64,000 nucleotides of DNA from Sympetrum striolatum (GCA_947579665.1 OX388341.1:8331237-8395236), one strand, 5' to 3'. Counted from the first letter of the stretch, positions 22,641 through 32,804 are shown. Notes: generated from the sequence alone by a model not told the origin. Program-made: numbers and translations.

Positions 22641-22789
22641 CATCGTTTGTCGTGGTTAAAAGACTACGTCAGATTTTAAAATGCCTGAGGGTTGCGGATT
22701 TGCTCAAAGTATATTCCACAAATAAACTAATGCAAGATGTATTTACGATACGATTGTCTGAAGAAAATCACAAGCCAAAGCACAAAGCC

Positions 22790-23610
22790 AAAAAATCGCA
22801 TTTTATTAAAGTGCTCCAAATCGAAAACCGTTTTCTGCATAGATGTATTACATTTTGTTCTTACAGGAACTGCAAGGGTTTTGGGATATCATTGCAAATA
22901 AGCGATATATAAGGGGTATTAAGAAATAAAAAATCGCATTTATCTAAAGTACTCCAAATCCAAAACGGTTTTTTGCATAGATGTATTACATTTTGTTTCT
23001 ACTGGAACTGCAAGGGTTTTGTAATATCATTGCAAATAAGCGAGATATAAGGGTTAAAAAAAATTAAAAAATTCAAATTGTTAAAATTGCTCGAATTGAG
23101 AATTTGAAAATTTGCATCGATGAACTAAATAGTGATCATCCTCCAATTACAAAGGTTTCTTGGTATCATCGAGATTAAAGGAGATATAAGGGTTTAAAAA
23201 ATCAAAAATTCAAATTTTTAAAATATCTTGCAATGGTTTCTTGATATCATTGCAAATAACGAAGAAATAAGGGTTATAAAAAAAATTCAAATTTTTAAAA
23301 TTGTTTGAATTGAGAATTTGAAATTTTGTATAGATGCGCTACATAGTGATCATCCTCCATTCACAATGGTTTCTTAATACCATTGCGAATAACGGAGATA
23401 TAAATGTTTTTAAAAATAAAAAATTCAAATTTTTAAAATTGCTCGAATTGAGAATTAGAAATTTTGTGTAGATGCACTACATAGTGATCATCTCCTAGTA
23501 ACGAGGGTTTCTTGATATCATTGCAAATAACGGAGATAAAAGTGTTAAAAAAATCAAGATTTCAAATTTTTAAAATTGCTCGATTTTAGAATTTGAAATT
23601 TTGTATTCAC
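22790..23610 (+). repeat. degenerate satellite, unit about 130 bp (left, forward)
   Basis: About six diverged units follow one another. Shared words are TTAAAATTGCTCGAATTGAG, GAATTTGAAATTTTG, TAGATG, TACATAGTGATCAT, GGTTTCTTGATATCATTGCA and AATAACGGAGATATAAGG. The first two units are a subgroup carrying CGCATTT and GTTTTGCATAGATG. The same family returns inverted at 32805-33400. Confidence 0.8.
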
Positions 23611-23619
23611 CTTTCCGAC

Positions 23620-23810
23620 TACCACTGTCCTCTCACTCCGTCACCAGAGTTAAATTAGCCCACACGCGCCACATGCGGCGTTTTTCGGAAAAAAAAACAT
23701 ATTACGACAAAATACAAATTCTTCGCCGATTTTTCCGTAAATTACTAACAATAGGGGAATATTTGTATTAAAGAACGGGCGAACCAACGAACGAGTGGAC
23801 GATTTAACTA
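23620..23810 (-). repeat. left member of a ~200-bp inverted pair
   Basis: The reverse complement of this block aligns, with substitutions and small gaps, to 29960-30170. Shared words are AATTTACGGAAAA, TCGGCGA, GTATTTTGTC, CGAAAAA, GGCTAATT, CTCTGGTGA and GTGG-AGTCGG. Confidence 0.7.
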
Positions 23811-24622
23811 TGATAATCTCAGCATGCTCTCACCTTTAATATTGTGTTTGTAATGTTTTGTTGAGAAGTTAGTTTGCTTGTAGTCCAAAACAGTTCTCAA
23901 GCTTCTTGTTGATTCTGTTATTAGTTTTTTTATTTTATTCTTAATGCCTCACCAATGTTTCTGATTCATCTGCGAAGAATAAATATGTGTCCAATCTATT
24001 TTAAAGATATAAAAATTATGTATAAATTCAACTATTTTATTAGGAATACATGTCTTAATTTAACATACTTTCGGGTATAATAGAATATCGCGATGTAATT
24101 TATTTATATCATAAGGACTAACGGACAAAAGGAGGAACTAAATTTTTCCTTTTTTGGATATATTTTCGTTAAAATTAGAGAAATTCTAGTAGAATTTTGA
24201 TTCGCTTTGAAGATGTAAGCAATACATATATAATTCATACTAATATTCCACTATTGTTAGTTATGACGGAAAAATTGGTGAATAATAATATACATGTTGT
24301 CATTATTCACTTTTTTGGCTGTATTTTCCTGAAATTCGAGGAAACGTAGTCAAATTTGGAGTCGTCCTGAATTTCAAAGCGAGATGTTATCAAATTGTTC
24401 ACAAAAACTTCACTTTTGTAATCAAATTACGAAAAACTCAAAGAAGAATTTTTCATACAAAATATTTTAGATTTTTGGCGGTAGTTTGCCTAAAGTTCAC
24501 TAATACCTAGCCAAAATATAATTTGTCTTGAAGATATAAGCTAGTGCCTTTAAAATTGTTAACAAAAAGATACAGTTTTAAATGAAACCATCTCAGGGTT
24601 CACATTGTGGTATTTCTTAATT

Positions 24623-24847
24623 TGTAAAAAATTCATGGTAACAACTTTTACTAGACCACTAAATATCTGAAAAAACACGACCAAGGTTTCGTAGCGTCGC
24701 TACATCATCAGGTGACAAGTAAAACACTTGTGTGTAAAACAAGTGTTTTACTTATCACCGGATGATGTAGCGACGCTACGAAACCTAGGTCGTGTTTTTT
24801 CAGATATTTAGTGGTCTAGTAAAAGTTGTTACCATGAATTTTTTACA
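24623..24847. repeat. 225-bp near-perfect hairpin (foldback element)
   Basis: The left arm starts TGTAAAAAATTCATGGTAAC and the right arm ends in its exact reverse complement. The arms, about 108 bp each, differ at only a few bases and close on GTAAAACACTTG, a 9-base loop and CAAGTGTTTTAC. Each arm contains a further small palindrome, GTAGCGTCGCTAC. Such a clean dyad in strongly diverged surroundings points to a young foldback insertion or template-switch event. Confidence 0.92.
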
Positions 24848-25084
24848 GATACAGTTTTAATAGCAAAAGAACGGAAGAATCGGAAAATAATTAGTGTTTT
24901 TGCTAATTTTTTCAGTTTTAACGCTGTATTTTAGCTAAAATTCGATAAAACCTAGCAGAAATTCGATCTGTTTTTAAGAGTATAGCAATTTATTTTCCTA
25001 TTTTTTTACAAATATTCCAGTCTTTAGAATGAACGAACGAAATTTTTTATTATAATTTTCTGTTATATTATTATATTATCTAAT

Positions 25085-25410
25085 CTGTTCGTCTTTTTTA
25101 CCGTTTGTCCGTTCGTCTGTTCATCTGGGTGTCCGTTCGTCCGTTCATCTGTGCATCCGTTCGTCATTTCGTCTGTTATCTGTTCGTCTGTGCGTCCGTT
25201 CGTCTGTTCTTATGTTCGTCTGTTCGACTGTGCGTCTGTTCATCTGTACGTCTGTTCTGAACAGACGCACAGACGAACAGATGAACAGACCAAGAGACGA
25301 ACAGACGAACAGACAAACAGATGAACGGACGAACGGATGCACAGACGAGCAGATGATCAGACGAATTGACAAACAGACGAGCAGATGAACAGACGAACAG
25401 ACAAATGGCC
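25085..25410. repeat. palindromic (CTGTTCGT)n / (ACGAACAG)n block
   Basis: From about 25085 to 25252 the + strand is made of CTGTTCGT, CCGTTCGT and CTGTTCAT variants. From 25255 to 25410 it is made of ACGAACAG and ATGAACAG variants. The switch lies at TCTGTTCTGAACAGA. The 75-codon ORF on the minus strand merely translates the block (SSVRPFV-type peptides, then RTDERTHRRT). Confidence 0.88.
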
Positions 25411-26212
25411 TTAAAGCAAAATTACGAACATTTCGGAAAATTACAAATTCTTCACCAATTGTTGCGTAATTTAATAAAGTGAGTTAAATATTTATACGAA
25501 ATATTAAATTAATTTGCTTAGATCTTCAAAACGAGTCAAAATTCCTGGTTTTTTCGAATATTAGCAAAAATAATAAGCAGAAAAATTTTGTTCGTTCATT
25601 CTAAAGAATGGAATATTTGTAGAAAATAGGAAAATTAATAGCACAGATCATAAAAACATCTTGAAATTTTACTAGCTTTTCTCGAATTTTAACAAAAATA
25701 CATCGTAAAAACTGAAAAATTAAGAAAAAACAACAGCTCTTCGCCGAATCTTCCCTAGGTTGCTAACAAAAGTGTTTTCTATCTGACTGAAATTTGAACT
25801 TTTCTTGAAGATCCAAACGAATTGTAAATATATTGTGCACTAAAAATTAACTTTTGTTATCAACTTACGGGAAAATCATCGAGGAAATGCTTTGTTTTGA
25901 AATTTTTAGCTTTTCAGCTGTATTTGGCATAAAATTCGAGATCACCTAGTCGAAATTTAAATCGTCTAGACCATGAAAGAGTGTTATTCTCATATTGTGA
26001 ACAAGAAAGACACTTTTGATATAAAATTACGGCAGAATCTGCGAAAAATGGGCGTATTTTCGAAATATTTCACTTTTTCCGCAGTATTTTGTCTAAGATT
26101 CGAGATAACGTAACTCATTATGAATAACTAATTACCCAGTAGGGGAATGATAGTATAGAATTAAGTTTGAAGTTACTAAAAGTCTGTGCAGTGTTATATT
26201 GATAAAGAATGG

Positions 26213-26365
26213 ATGTGCACACGACGTGCAAAGGACGTTCCTGGCCTCACCATCTTAACACATGTACAACGTGACAAACCTTTGCATGTTCCAAGGATGT
26301 TCCTCACTGCAACAACTTTACACATGTACAATGTAAAATATCTTTGCATGTTCTCTGAACCACAC
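26213..26365. repeat. short tandem duplication, unit about 65 bp
   Basis: ACACATGTACAACGTGACAA and ACACATGTACAATGTAAAAT each precede TTTGCATGTTC. A weaker half-copy (GTGCAAAGGACGTTCCTGG) stands first. About 2.5 units. Confidence 0.6.
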
Positions 26366-26467
26366 TAAAGGACTAATTCAAAGACGGTCGCTGAAGCACA
26401 TTCTTTGAGTAGAGAATATCTAGAATTATTTGAATAAGGAACGAACCGAACGAACGCATCGTTCGAG

Positions 26468-26756
26468 TTCACCGCACCAGCTGTTAGGGAGAACTTAAAT
26501 TTTCCAATTCCCAAGGGGTTTGATGGAGGTAAAGGCAGAAAGAGAAGGAAGAAAACCAAGAAGAGTGTTAGTCAGCAGGAACCTAAAAGACTCCGAAATG
26601 AATTTTCATGTTTTGGTGGAAACTTTAGAAGAATATCTCTAGAAATTGATCAAATTCAACTATAACCTGACTCTGCCAATGAGCACATCATGAACGTGTC
26701 TACCCCATCTGAGAAGCTGACCTCTAGGCCATCCACATCAGGAGTCCCGGCTGGCT
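26468..26756 (+). pseudogene. partial duplicate of the central exon of the gene at 27218-28317
   Basis: The block matches 27540-27812 closely, including the acceptor-like CACCGCACCAG. It encodes ENLNFPIPKGFDGGKGRKRR, then a segment in a shifted frame (KKTKKSVSQQEPKRLRNEF), then CFGGNFRRISLEID, and hits a stop (CTATAA) near 26662. Similarity continues at DNA level to GGAGTCCCGGCTGG at 26756 and ends abruptly. The 5' exons and the coiled-coil exon are absent. It is a dead partial duplicate about 1.07 kb upstream of the intact copy. Confidence 0.75.
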
Positions 26757-26913
26757 GTTTTCAATTCAATTAAGAAAATTTTGTAATTAAGCATAACCCC
26801 ATTAGGGGATTGTTGTAGAAATAACAGAACTTCGTGAGATTGTAGCTGTTTAATGGTTACAGGTTAGATGGAAGAGGAGACTTTTTAGTCTCAATCTCGC
26901 CTAATAAAGACCC

Positions 26914-26950
<37 letters not shown>
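26757..26950 (+). mobile_element. probable retroelement 3' tail with (TAA)n
   Basis: The block follows the abrupt end of the exon duplicate. It contains CCCCATTAGGGG and GAGACTTTTTAGTCTC small dyads, then CTCGCCTAATAAAGACCC and a perfect (TAA)12 run at 26914-26950. A unique 3' region ending in a trinucleotide tail is typical of some LINEs and SINEs. The family is not identified. Confidence 0.5.
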
Positions 26951-26951
<1 letters not shown>

Positions 26952-27217
26952 GAACGGTGGATAGGTATGTTCCGATGATGGAAGGGTATTTTCTGCTCAA
27001 TCAACTATTCCACACCTACATTTTCCGTATATTCAAGTCACTACTATCTTGATATGTTCACAGGCTTGATAAATACTGTATTGCAAACTTCCTTTCGGAG
27101 AAAAAAGCAGCCCACGTTTTACCTTTGTCGTGGATTAAGAGGGCTGAAAGCCAGGTGTTTTGTCTGTGGCAAAAGTCTTACAGAATGCTTGAATAAGAGC
27201 GGCTATTAACCGTGGAG

Positions 27218-27286
27218 ATGCTACAGACCCGCAAAACTGCGAAGAGAAATTTTTTTCAATTTTGTACCCCAAAAAAAGGGATTCAA
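27218..27286 (+). CDS. unknown multi-exon gene, candidate first exon
   Basis: ATG at 27218 opens MLQTRKTAKRNFFQFCTPKK and then GIQ, followed by a strong donor GTAAGT at 27287. The frame is closed upstream by a TAA at 27194. The alternative is that coding starts in an earlier exon and this is internal. The peptide is basic, and I recognise no domain. It is grouped with the next exons by spacing and phase 0 exit. Confidence 0.42.
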
Positions 27287-27383
27287 GTAAGTATGTTGGC
27301 AATAATTTGTTTAATTTGTGAAAAAAATATACTTTTAATCTTCAACCACTTTCTTCGTTCAGCGCCCAAAGAAGTGCCATTAG

Positions 27384-27444
27384 AAGCATGCACAAATTTA
27401 CAAGACGGGCACAACAGACTTGGACAGTGAAGCCTCTGCAAGGG
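27384..27444 (+). CDS. unknown multi-exon gene, candidate second exon
   Basis: With an acceptor at CCATTAG (27383) and a donor GTAAGA (27445), the 61-nt exon reads KHAQIYKTGTTDLDSEASAR and leaves one base (G). It enters in phase 0 from the 27286 donor and exits in phase 1 into the next exon. The acceptor is not the strongest AG; TTCGTTCAG at 27362 is stronger, but its downstream frames do not join the neighbouring exons. The peptide is acidic. It is the weakest exon of the model. Confidence 0.33.
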
Positions 27445-27539
27445 GTAAGATTTTGTCATTGATATTTCATTATGCACTATATCCATAAAAGTTAATTTAT
27501 CGTTGCTTATTTCTTCTCCCACAATAAACTCACCACCAG

Positions 27540-28064
27540 CTATTTGGGAGAACTTAAATTTTCCAATTCCCAAGGGGTTTGAAGGAGGTAATAGCAGAAA
27601 GAGAAGGAGAAAACCAAGAAGAGTGATAGTCAGTAGGAACCCAAAAGACTCCGAAATGAAATTTTCAGGTTTTGGAGGAAATTTTAGAAGAATATCTTTA
27701 GAAATTGATCATACTCAACAAAACCCTGACTCTGTCAATGCGCACATCATGAACGTGTCTACCCCATCTGAGCAACTGACCTCCAGGCCATACACATCAG
27801 GAGTCCCGGCTGGAAACCTGGGAATTGTATCCACTGAGCTCCAGGAGGGCCCACTAAATTTATTAGAGCCTATTTCTGAAGCGGATTCGGAGGCAAGTCT
27901 TGATGCAAGCAGGGGCAGCAGTAACAGCATATCAAGCTCCTCATCCGAGGATGTGGTGGAGGAGATGCATGGGCCCCTGCAACTAAGGAATGCTAGAGGA
28001 AAGGAATCCAGGGCCATGTTGTGCTCTAGGCTTGACATCGAGGATGCTTCCACTGTAACACCAG
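27540..28064 (+). CDS. unknown multi-exon gene, main exon
   Basis: The acceptor is CTCACCACCAG and the donor GTAATT at 28065. The 525-nt exon is open throughout. It begins AIWENLNFPIPKGFEGG and continues with a strongly basic patch, RKRRRKPRRVIVSRNPKDSE. Then come FSGFGGNFRRISLEIDHTQ and VSTPSEQLTSRPYTSGVPAG, an acidic serine-rich tract (GSSNSISSSSSEDVVEE), and a final SRLDIEDASTVTP. Low complexity, basic then acidic, and no enzyme motif suggest a nuclear or chromatin-associated, largely disordered protein; that is inference only. The upstream partial duplicate at 26468-26756 supports exon identity, since similarity begins at the splice acceptor. Confidence 0.6.
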
Positions 28065-28146
28065 GTAATTTTTGTGAGTTGTTTTTCTTTGGTCTATATT
28101 GTAACTCATGTAAAGACCAGACATATGTTTCTTTCTAGCATTGCAG

Positions 28147-28317
28147 AACTGATAATATCCATGCTTCGGCTTCTTTGCCGAACCCGAGCAAACATTAAGA
28201 AAATGAGGCAGTACATAATTGCCTTTAGAAAGAATTGCGCAGAATTGAAACTTGATATTCTAGCGTTAACAGTTAAAACAAAAGATAATATAGTTCCTGA
28301 AGAGCTGCACTTCCTAG
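28147..28317 (+). CDS. unknown multi-exon gene, helical exon
   Basis: After an 82-bp intron (28065-28146, acceptor TTTCTAGCATTGCAG), the frame continues as ELIISMLRLLCRTRANIKKM, RQYIIAFRKNCAELKLDILA and LTVKTKDNIVPEELHFL. It stops at a donor GTATGT at 28318. The G left by the preceding exon joins AA to give Glu, so phases agree. Heptad-like spacing of L, I and M suggests an amphipathic helix or coiled coil. No following exon was identified; the gene either continues beyond a longer intron or is truncated by the LTR element downstream. Confidence 0.52.
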
Positions 28318-28510
28318 GTATGTACATGTCAGACAGTGCATCTTGCAGCAGATACTCAGAAAATTCCTTGCGCTAGTGTACCTTGCAAAAATTGTTCAAG
28401 TGGCTTACCCTATGCCTCGGATGGAGATGAACCGAAATAGATGTGAAATGGACGTCCTTTGCATGATCTAAATACCCAGTAGGACTTAGGTTGTGCTCGG
28501 CGCACTATTC

Positions 28511-28634
28511 ATGAACATCCGAAAAACTACCTTCCATGAACGTCCTGAAGACCACCTCTAATGAACGTCCAAAATAGTTCTCCCATGAACGTCTAAAGGA
28601 CCATCTCAGATGAAGGTTTGATCTTCATGCACGT
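28511..28634. repeat. 25-bp minisatellite, about five units
   Basis: ATGAACRTCC or a variant starts at 28511, 28536, 28561, 28585 and 28610, giving spacings of 25, 25, 24 and 25 bp. Confidence 0.85.
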
Positions 28635-28707
28635 ATGGAGAACGACATATTCTTAATAATGAGAAATCTAAGAATAGTTTGTATGTCCACAGCTTTTGAA
28701 TACATAT

Positions 28708-29127
28708 TGTGACGGTTTTTCTTTATCAACTAAAAAAAAAACGAAGAGTCGGCTACACTGGCAGTGACGGTACTTCGAGATGCTTTCTGATGGCCTCTGG
28801 TCTCCCGCTGGGTTGCCCTTCTCCTCTGCGCTCCACTATTCCCTTTCCCTGAAGTGCTGTGCGACGATCGCCCCCGGAATCCACTCTTAACGACGTGGAA
28901 AATTCATTCCAACGACCTGAAATCCCCACAAACAACCTGGAGAATTCATCCTCACTTCTTTCGTTCACCTCGCTTATATCTTAGTCCTTTGTGACTAGAG
29001 TGCCACCACACGCTACTTCCGTGAAACAAAAACAAATACATATAATAATACAAAAAATCATACGAAACAGGTAATACAAAAAACAAAACAATCCAAAAAT
29101 AACAAGTCTTCATGCTATTTCGTTACA
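28708..29127 (-). mobile_element. LTR of a gypsy-type retrotransposon
   Basis: On the minus strand the block starts TGTAACGAAATAGC and ends CCGTCACA. TGTAACG and CGTCACA are near-exact inverted ends, as expected for an LTR. Directly upstream on that strand is a purine-rich TTAAGGGGGGCGA, which fits a polypurine tract, so this is the 3' LTR. Length is 420 bp. The integrase remnant at 29400-29953 lies on the same strand upstream. No second LTR is present in the window, so the element is 5'-truncated. Confidence 0.78.
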
Positions 29128-29399
29128 TCGCCCCCCTTAAGTAGATAGCCGTTCTTTCCACTTACAAAAGATAAAACAAATCGGGAATAGCTCAACATAA
29201 TAAAATGGATCTTTTATGCAAAATATACAAAAAGAACACATGTGATTCCCTTTTTACTCTTAAATAACAACATAGTATTAATTTTCCGGAACGAAACGGC
29301 ATAGCTATTTACCATATCGTCACCTTAGAAAATATAAAAGAACATCCGTCATCCAGCTTCGATGGTTTCCGACCCGATGCCAGGTAATCCAGGACTGGG
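29128..29399 (-). other. gypsy element region between integrase and LTR
   Basis: Non-coding in all frames on the minus strand apart from short pieces. It probably represents the end of pol or a decayed env-position segment plus the polypurine tract. Confidence 0.45.
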
Positions 29400-29953
29400 C
29401 ACTTACGGTTTAATATTTGCGAAAATATATACCCCCAGTTCTTTACCCTGCTCATCGGTTAGGTAACAAGAATTTGGTCCCGACATTCGAGTAATCCGAA
29501 ATGGCCCCGAATACAAATGGAAAAATTTATGGAATAATTGAGCTTGCGTATTTGATACCCTCGGCGTACGCAGAAGCCTAATATCTGTAACTTCAAAAAT
29601 ACGCGATTTACATTTTTGCCTTCGCTTCCTTTTCAAACCAAACTGAACGAATTTAGATAACACTTCCATGAAACCAAAATAATTTTGTATTTATACCTAG
29701 TTCCCGGCAGGGGGCCGTATATGTCCACGGAATATAATTGCCGAGGTTCTTCAGATAAAATATTTTCCATAGGACCTTCATAATTACGGTTTGAGAATTT
29801 CACCCGCTGAAACAGGTCACAAGACCTCAAAAAAACTTTCACCTCCCTTCGCGTATTTTTCCAATAGTAAACATGCCGAAGCCAATGAATAGTTTTGAAT
29901 GCCCCACAGTGCCACAGTCCGATCGTTTGTTCCTTCGTTCTTACGTTAGTCAA
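29400..29953 (-). pseudogene. gypsy-type integrase remnant with internal deletion
   Basis: The first block (29953 to about 29690) reads LWHCGAFKTIHWLRHVYYWK, then VKVFLRSCDLFQRVKFSNRN and SVDIYGPLPGTRYKYKIILV. This is the HHCC zinc-binding region, with the second Cys of the CxxC pair replaced by Phe (CDLF), and the start of the catalytic core with its first Asp. The text then jumps to KRKRRQKCKSRIFEVTDIRL and HKFFHLYSGPFRITRMSG, then YLTDEQGKELGVY, the C-terminal domain of gypsy integrases. The rest of the catalytic core is deleted near 29670-29690. The copy is truncated at 29953 by the GTTC-rich tract. Confidence 0.82.
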
Positions 29954-29998
29954 ATCGTTCGTCCGTCCGTCCGTTCGTTCGTCCGTTCGCTCGTTCTT
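29932..29998 (+). repeat. (GTTC/GTCC)n simple repeat
   Basis: GTTCGTCCGTCCGTCCGTTC and similar words, same family as the left arm of the palindromic block at 25085-25410. Confidence 0.85.
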
Positions 29999-30170
29999 TG
30001 TTACAGATATTCCACTAATGCTTGTAATTTACGGAAAATTCGGCGAGGAATTAGTATTTTGTCATAATTTTAATTTTATAGTGTTAATGTTTCATTTCGA
30101 AAAATGCCCTATGTGGTGCAGGTTGGCTAATTGACCTCTGGTGATAGGTGAATAAGAAGAGTGGCAGTCG
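29960..30170 (+). repeat. right member of a ~200-bp inverted pair
   Basis: It aligns to the reverse complement of 23620-23810. Matching words include TAATTTACGGAAAA, TCGGCGA, TAGTATTTTGTCATAAT, TGGCTAATT, CTCTGGTGA and GTGGCAGTCGG. Confidence 0.7.
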
Positions 30171-30253
30171 GAATAAGACGGGCCCCACTTGCGCTAAACG
30201 ACCACAAAGGATGCCATTTCAATTGGATTTTTTCCTTCGTTCTCTTAATATTT

Positions 30254-30382
30254 ACTTTCTCCATATACGAAGTATAGAGAAAGTATTGTTTTCATGAAAA
30301 AAATCGACTTCGAGATTTCAACGGAAATACATGTTTTGGGGTCCCTAGAACACGTTTTGACCATTTTCGGAATGATGTCTGT

Positions 30383-30423
<41 letters not shown>

Positions 30424-31283
30424 TCTGTGCTTGTGCGCGCTCTAACGTGAAAACTATTAGTAGTATCAATACCAAAATTCATACATAGTACTGTGTGTGC
30501 TGTCAGAGTTGATTAGTTTTTGGAGAAAATCGGTCAACCGGAAGTCGAGCTTCATTCATCAAAGCTCATTTCCGGTTTTTACAATATCTCCGTAAATATG
30601 ATATATAGGTATATTGTATACCTCATAAAAGTTTTAGATAATGTGATTTGCTATAACTTTTGAATTTAACATATTTTTGTATCACCGGTTGATTAGGAGT
30701 TATTCGTGAAATACCGATAAACCGGAAGTAGCTGTTATGTACTTTGTGGGCGCTCTAACATGAAAACTATTAGTCGGATCGACACCAAATTTCATATGTA
30801 GTATTTTGGTTGGTGTAATTAAAGTTGATTAGTTTTTGGAGTAAATCGGTTAACCGGAAGTCTAGCTTCATTTTTCAAAGCTCATTTCCGGTTTTCGAAA
30901 TATCTCCATAAATATTATAATTAGGTATAAACTATTATTTATAAAAGTTTTAGAAAATTAATTTTACTATAACTTTTGTTTAAAACATATTTTTGTATCA
31001 CTGGTTGTGTAGGAGTTATTTGTGAAATACTGATAAACCGGAAGTTGCTGATTATGTACGTTGTGGGCGCTCTGGGCGCTGGGCCGAAAGACCATTTCAT
31101 CGTTTGTCATCGAACATGTCCCAAAAAACATTATTTATAATGCTTGTGACGTAAAAGATAATATGATATAAATTAATCACTCATCTTCCAAGTTTAGATT
31201 GAATACATAGTTCGAAAATACTGTCGTAGATAAATATTTACATCTTATATATGGAGAAAGTCATGTGCTGGCCACATCAGATT
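30254..31283. mobile_element. (TG)n-containing repeat family, copy C (nearly complete)
   Basis: It begins ACTTTCTCCATATACG and ends TATATATGGAGAAAGT at 31261. These ends are inverted complements over about 14 bp, giving a 1008-bp TIR-bounded body, followed by the shared 22-bp tail (to 31283). An internal (TG)n run lies at about 30378-30425. Two tandem internal units of roughly 310-330 bp start near 30434 and 30748, each with CTCATTTCCGGTTTT and AACATATTTTTGTATCAC. It has no coding capacity. Of the three copies it is the best template for defining the family. Confidence 0.8.
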
Positions 31284-32804
31284 TTTTTATTTCAATTGAA
31301 TTTTCGTTGTTGTCCGGTTTGTTATAAAAGGAACAATTGTATATTTTTGCTGTATTTTTTCTAAAATTCGAGAAAACCTAAAGACATATTTTGAAGATCT
31401 AAGCAAATTATTTTTATATTTTGAACAAATATTCCACTTTTTGGCTTTATTTTACAAAAAATTCAAGAGCACCTAGTCAAAATTGAAATTGTATTGGTAA
31501 AATTAGCGAGAGATTTCAAATTTTAAACAAAAAATTCTTTCTTGTAATCAAATTACGAAAGAATCGGCAAAGACTGGTATGACTTTAGAAATTATTAATT
31601 TTTTTGCTGTATTTTGCCTGAGATTCGATCAAATATGGATTAATTTCGTCTCGTTATGTGGATCGAAGCATTTTCGTTTCATATTTTGAACTAGAATTCC
31701 AATTTCAAAAATGAACGAACGAACTAAATTAGAACTATACTAAAGAACGAACTATTTTTTTAATACGAAAGAACGAACGAGAGAACGAGCGAACGAACCA
31801 GCGAACCAATTGTTGTACGAAAAAACGATCGACAGAAGGAATGAATAAAAGGAGCAACCATTCGAACGAACGAAATTTTTCAGTTTTCTTCTGTATTTTA
31901 GCTAAAATTCGACAAAACTTAGTAGAATAGTGACTTGTATTGAGATTATAAGCAAGAACGCTTCATACATTCAACAAAAATTCCTGTTTTGGGAATAAAC
32001 AAACGAACGGAATATAAAACGATCTAACAAATGAATTCTTTGAGTTTAATTGCTGTATTTTAGCTAAATGCTCTCATATTCCGGAAAATTCCTATTACGG
32101 AATTACATTCTTTCGAAAATTTTAGTTTTCGGCTGTATTTAGCCAAGAAATAGAGAAAACCGATGTACAATTCAAATCGCCATGAAGATATAAGCGTGTA
32201 ATTTTCATATTGTGAACAAAAGATACAATTTTATTAACATGTTACGGAAGCATCAGGGAAGATTGGTCGTATATTCGAATTTTTCAATTTTTTGGTTGAA
32301 CTTTGCCTAGTATTCGATAAAAAGTAGTAGAATAAGTACTCGTTACTAAGGTCAAATCTGGTTCATTTAATATATAGAAATATGTTCCAATTCTAAGACA
32401 AGACGAAACAACGAGAGAAGAAATGAACGAACGAAGGACCGATCAAACGAACAAAATTTGCTTGTTTTTGAGTATTTATTAGCTAAAATTCAAGAAATCC
32501 TAGAAGAATTTTGACTACTATTAAATATATACGGAATTTCGTTTCATATTTCGAAAGATATTCCAGTTTCATGACAGCCAGAAGAACTAACAAACATGCT
32601 AGCGAACGAGCCAACAAACGAAGGAAAAATGTTTAGTTTTTTGGCTTTATTTTTCAGAGGTTCGAGACTGCATGGACGAATTTGGACTCGTCTTGAAGAT
32701 CTAAGCGATTTCTAATCAAATTTATCATGAAATTTTCACTTTTTCATCATATTACGGAAAACTCAGCGATAAAATTTATTCTTTCGAAAAATTTTAGTTT
32801 ACTT
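31284..32804 (+). repeat. highly degenerate tandem repeat (right block) with (GAAC)n tracts
   Basis: It is built from the same theme as 23990-26110: TTTGGCTTTATTTTACAAAA, TTCGAGAAAACCTA, TTGAAGATCTAAGC, TAATCAAATTACGAAAGAAT. GAAC-rich tracts recur near 31712, 31753, 31868, 31997, 32423 and 32595, so they look like part of the ancestral unit. Confidence 0.65.

Larger units (their letters stand above)
23990..26110 (+). repeat. highly degenerate tandem repeat, unit roughly 170-200 bp
   Basis: A recurring theme reads GGCTGTATTTTGCCTAAAAT, TCGAGAAAACCTAGTCGAA, then CTTGAAGATATAAGC, then TTGTGAACAAA, then TAATCAAATTACGGAAAAAT. Copies are strongly diverged and interrupted by the palindrome at 24623-24847 and the GTTC-rich block at 25085-25410. 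The same theme fills 31300-32800 in the same orientation. Confidence 0.65.

Noticed and set aside
25145..25372. 75-codon minus-strand ORF with SSVRPFV and RTDERTHRRT peptides
   Set aside because: It is the translation of a palindromic GTTC/GAAC microsatellite.
27362..27444. Alternative second exon from the stronger acceptor at 27361
   Set aside because: Its open frame ends in phase 0 at the GTAAGA donor and would hit a stop in the next exon; the shorter exon from 27384 keeps the frame.
28753..28968. 71-codon minus-strand ORF
   Set aside because: It lies inside the gypsy LTR, and its composition and position explain it.
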